DNA of 7,111 nt from Spirochaetota bacterium (GTDB lineage Bacteria; Spirochaetota; JAGLSM01), in contig JAGLSM010000105.1 in NCBI GenBank assembly GCA_023135745.1, forward strand, positions 1-7,111, read 5' to 3'. The translations under genes were made by a program, and so were the position numbers. The notes beneath the pieces were generated by a model that saw only the letters and a list, made by a program, of their open reading frames with translations, ran no database searches and had not been told where the DNA came from. How positions within the stretch are numbered: the stretch's first letter is position 1; each line of letters begins with the position of its first letter. Shown in pieces: positions 5,431-7,111 of this stretch.

Positions 5431-7111
5431 ATGGCAAAGTGGATTGTAAAAAATAAAAAAACTGACGAAAGCCTTCTCGACAGGGTTCTTTCCATAAGAG
5501 GTATAGTTTCTCAAAAACAGAAAGATGATTTTCTAAATCCTGATTTTGACAATAATCTTCATGATCCCTTTCTTTTATCCGGAATGGAAAGCGCGGTTGA
5601 TCGAATTTTAACCGCCATAAAAAACAAAGAGATTATCTGTATTTTCGGAGATTATGATGCTGACGGAGTAACTGCTTCAGCTTTGTTGTACAGAACATTT
5701 AAATTCATCGGAATTGAACCGGAAGTAGTTATTCCTCACAGAATCAATGATGGTTACGGTATTACTTTAAACAGTATTGATTTGGCAATTGATAAAAAAG
5801 CATCATTAATAATAACCGTAGATAATGGAATAACAGGCAATGATGCGGTAGATAAGGCCAATCAAAACGGGATTGATGTTATAATAACTGATCACCATCT
5901 TCCAACAAACGGAATTCCTGATGCTTATGCTGTCCTGAATCCAAATGTAGAAGGGGACACATACCCGTTTAAGAAGCTCAGCGGAGTCGGAGTTGCCTAT
6001 AAACTTGCTGCTGCACTCCTTGGAAAGATTCAGGGAATAAGTCCTGAATCGGTTTCTTCTCATTTAAAATGGATTCTCGATTTTGTCGCGATTGGAACTG
6101 TAGCTGATGTAATGGAATTGACAGGTGAGAACCGTGTCCTTGTTTACTACGGGTTGAAGGTGATCGCGAAGTCAAAAATGCCCGGAATAAATGCTCTGTT
6201 AAATGTTTCTTCAGAAAACCGTGCGAACCTGAATTCACAGACAATCGGGTTTTCACTGGGACCAAGGATTAACGCGGCCGGCCGGCTTGAAGGCGCTGAA
6301 ACAGCGTTTAAACTCCTGATTACAGAAGACCGGGATGAGGCAGTAGATATGGCTGCTGAACTCAACAGGCTGAATACCAAGAGAAGGGGTATGGTTGATT
6401 CGGCGATGAGGAGCATTGACAAACATGTTGAGTCTCAGTTAAGGCATTCGGAGAGAATTCTCCTTCTTAAAAGCAGCGACTGGCATCCGGGGGTCATTGG
6501 TCTTATTGCGGGCAAGGTTTCTGAAAAGTACAATCTTCCCAGTATAGTGATGACAAATTTTAGTGATGCTGATAATTATGTAGCATCCTGCAGGTCAATC
6601 CCGTCTTTTGATATATCAAAAATGATAGAGGCTTTGAAATCACATTTCACCAGAAGCGGAGGACATTCACAGGCAGGAGGCTTCTCTATGTCTGCCTCGG
6701 GAGCAGCTCTTTTTGAAGAAAATCTGTATTCATACGCGAAGCAGGTTTCGGGAGAAGCCGATATTGAAAAAGAAATTTACATTGACAGTCTGATCAGGGA
6801 AGATGAGATTGATATGAAAAATCTCAATGAAATACAAAAGCTATTCCCATTTGGACAGGGTAATCCTGAACCGGTTTTTCTTTTAAAGGATGCGGCTCTT
6901 AGTGAAATGAGGCCGGTAGGAAAGACAAAAAAACATCTGAGGATAGGCGCGCGGATTAATAAGGGTATTGTATACGGGATAGGTTTTTCTCTGGCCGCAT
7001 TATGTGATGAAATTAATTTTGATGCAAATGTGGATATTATTTTTAACCTTCGTGAAAATACATTCAACGGATTTACCAGTGTTCAAATGATGGTTCTGGA
7101 TATGAAAAATA
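5431..7111 (+). CDS. recJ: Single-stranded-DNA-specific 5'-3' exonuclease RecJ (3' end outside window)
   Basis: RecJ degrades 5'-ended single strands in RecF-pathway recombination, mismatch repair and base-excision repair, in the cytoplasm, using Mn/Mg. The frame is unbroken for 560 codons to the right edge. DHH-domain motifs: GDYDADG (73-79), PHRINDGYG (102-110), TVDNG (D131), TDHH (D154-H155-H156), and VAIGTVADV with D226. These are followed by GPRINAAGR (277-285). The DHHA1 part shows WHPGVIG (351-357) and SGGHSQAGG (409-417). The OB domain shows PFGQGNPEP (473-481) and runs to the end, so probably little of a standard-length RecJ is missing. The ATG at 5431 is the first possible start, since a TAG lies in frame at 5419, and the N-terminus with its early Trp fits the family. 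No Shine-Dalgarno is visible; the leader is T-rich. All key residues are intact. Confidence 0.97.
   Translation, partial: MAKWIVKNKKTDESLLDRVLSIRGIVSQKQKDDFLNPDFDNNLHDPFLLSGMESAVDRILTAIKNKEIICIFGDYDADGVTASALLYRTFKFIGIEPEVVIPHRINDGYGITLNSIDLAIDKKASLIITVDNGITGNDAVDKANQNGIDVIITDHHLPTNGIPDAYAVLNPNVEGDTYPFKKLSGVGVAYKLAAALLGKIQGISPESVSSHLKWILDFVAIGTVADVMELTGENRVLVYYGLKVIAKSKMPGINALLNVSSENRANLNSQTIGFSLGPRINAAGRLEGAETAFKLLITEDRDEAVDMAAELNRLNTKRRGMVDSAMRSIDKHVESQLRHSERILLLKSSDWHPGVIGLIAGKVSEKYNLPSIVMTNFSDADNYVASCRSIPSFDISKMIEALKSHFTRSGGHSQAGGFSMSASGAALFEENLYSYAKQVSGEADIEKEIYIDSLIREDEIDMKNLNEIQKLFPFGQGNPEPVFLLKDAALSEMRPVGKTKKHLRIGARINKGIVYGIGFSLAALCDEINFDANVDIIFNLRENTFNGFTSVQMMVLDMKN

Noticed and set aside
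5806..7067. Several minus-strand open frames of 85-96 codons within recJ
   Set aside because: recJ is unbroken with all motifs intact across this span, and the antisense frames overlap each other and have low-complexity Ser/Arg/Ile-rich content.
1..7111. CRISPR array, insertion sequence, prophage or defence island
   Set aside because: There are no spaced repeats of the right kind, no transposase or integrase motif, and no terminal inverted repeats; gene content and codon use look like resident chromosome.

Overview
The window looks like ordinary bacterial chromosome of fairly low GC. It is densely packed with six protein genes, and no gap is longer than about 130 bases. The best guess for the host is a spirochaete (Treponema/Spirochaeta-like). 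This rests on the architecture of the PilZ protein: one N-terminal membrane anchor, a WFEF-type linker helix, then a YcgR-like PilZ module. It is inference, not proof. No tRNA, rRNA, CRISPR array, insertion sequence or phage gene was seen.

Layout, left to right. (1) The 3' end of a plus-strand UPF0104/LPG-synthase-type flippase-like membrane protein enters from the left edge and stops at 466. (2) Converging on it is a minus-strand gene (483-1631) for a membrane-anchored PilZ protein, a probable c-di-GMP effector, whose C-terminal tail carries three octapeptide repeats. (3) Divergent from it is pyrD (1758-2675), encoding the class 1B dihydroorotate dehydrogenase catalytic subunit, with an unusually complete Shine-Dalgarno sequence and no pyrK beside it. 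(4) Convergent with pyrD, only 3 bases away, is a minus-strand two-gene unit. The upstream gene (3272-4525) encodes a GT-C/GT39-like polytopic protein with a degenerate catalytic motif. The downstream gene (2679-3260) encodes an unrecognised three-helix membrane protein. A textbook sigma-70 promoter (TTGACA-N17-TATAAT) precedes the pair. (5) Upstream on the same strand is an unrecognised soluble 244-residue protein (4609-5343). (6) Divergent from that is recJ (5431 to the right edge), with all DHH/DHHA1 motifs. An 87-base spacer containing a 14-bp direct repeat separates the two.

Functionally this is a mixed neighbourhood: second-messenger response, pyrimidine synthesis, DNA repair, and a small membrane operon that may act in envelope glycan or lipid chemistry. 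No defence system or mobile system is evident. The most unexplained parts are the strongly promoted GT-C-like/three-helix membrane pair, the 244-residue orphan, and the repeat in the recJ upstream region.
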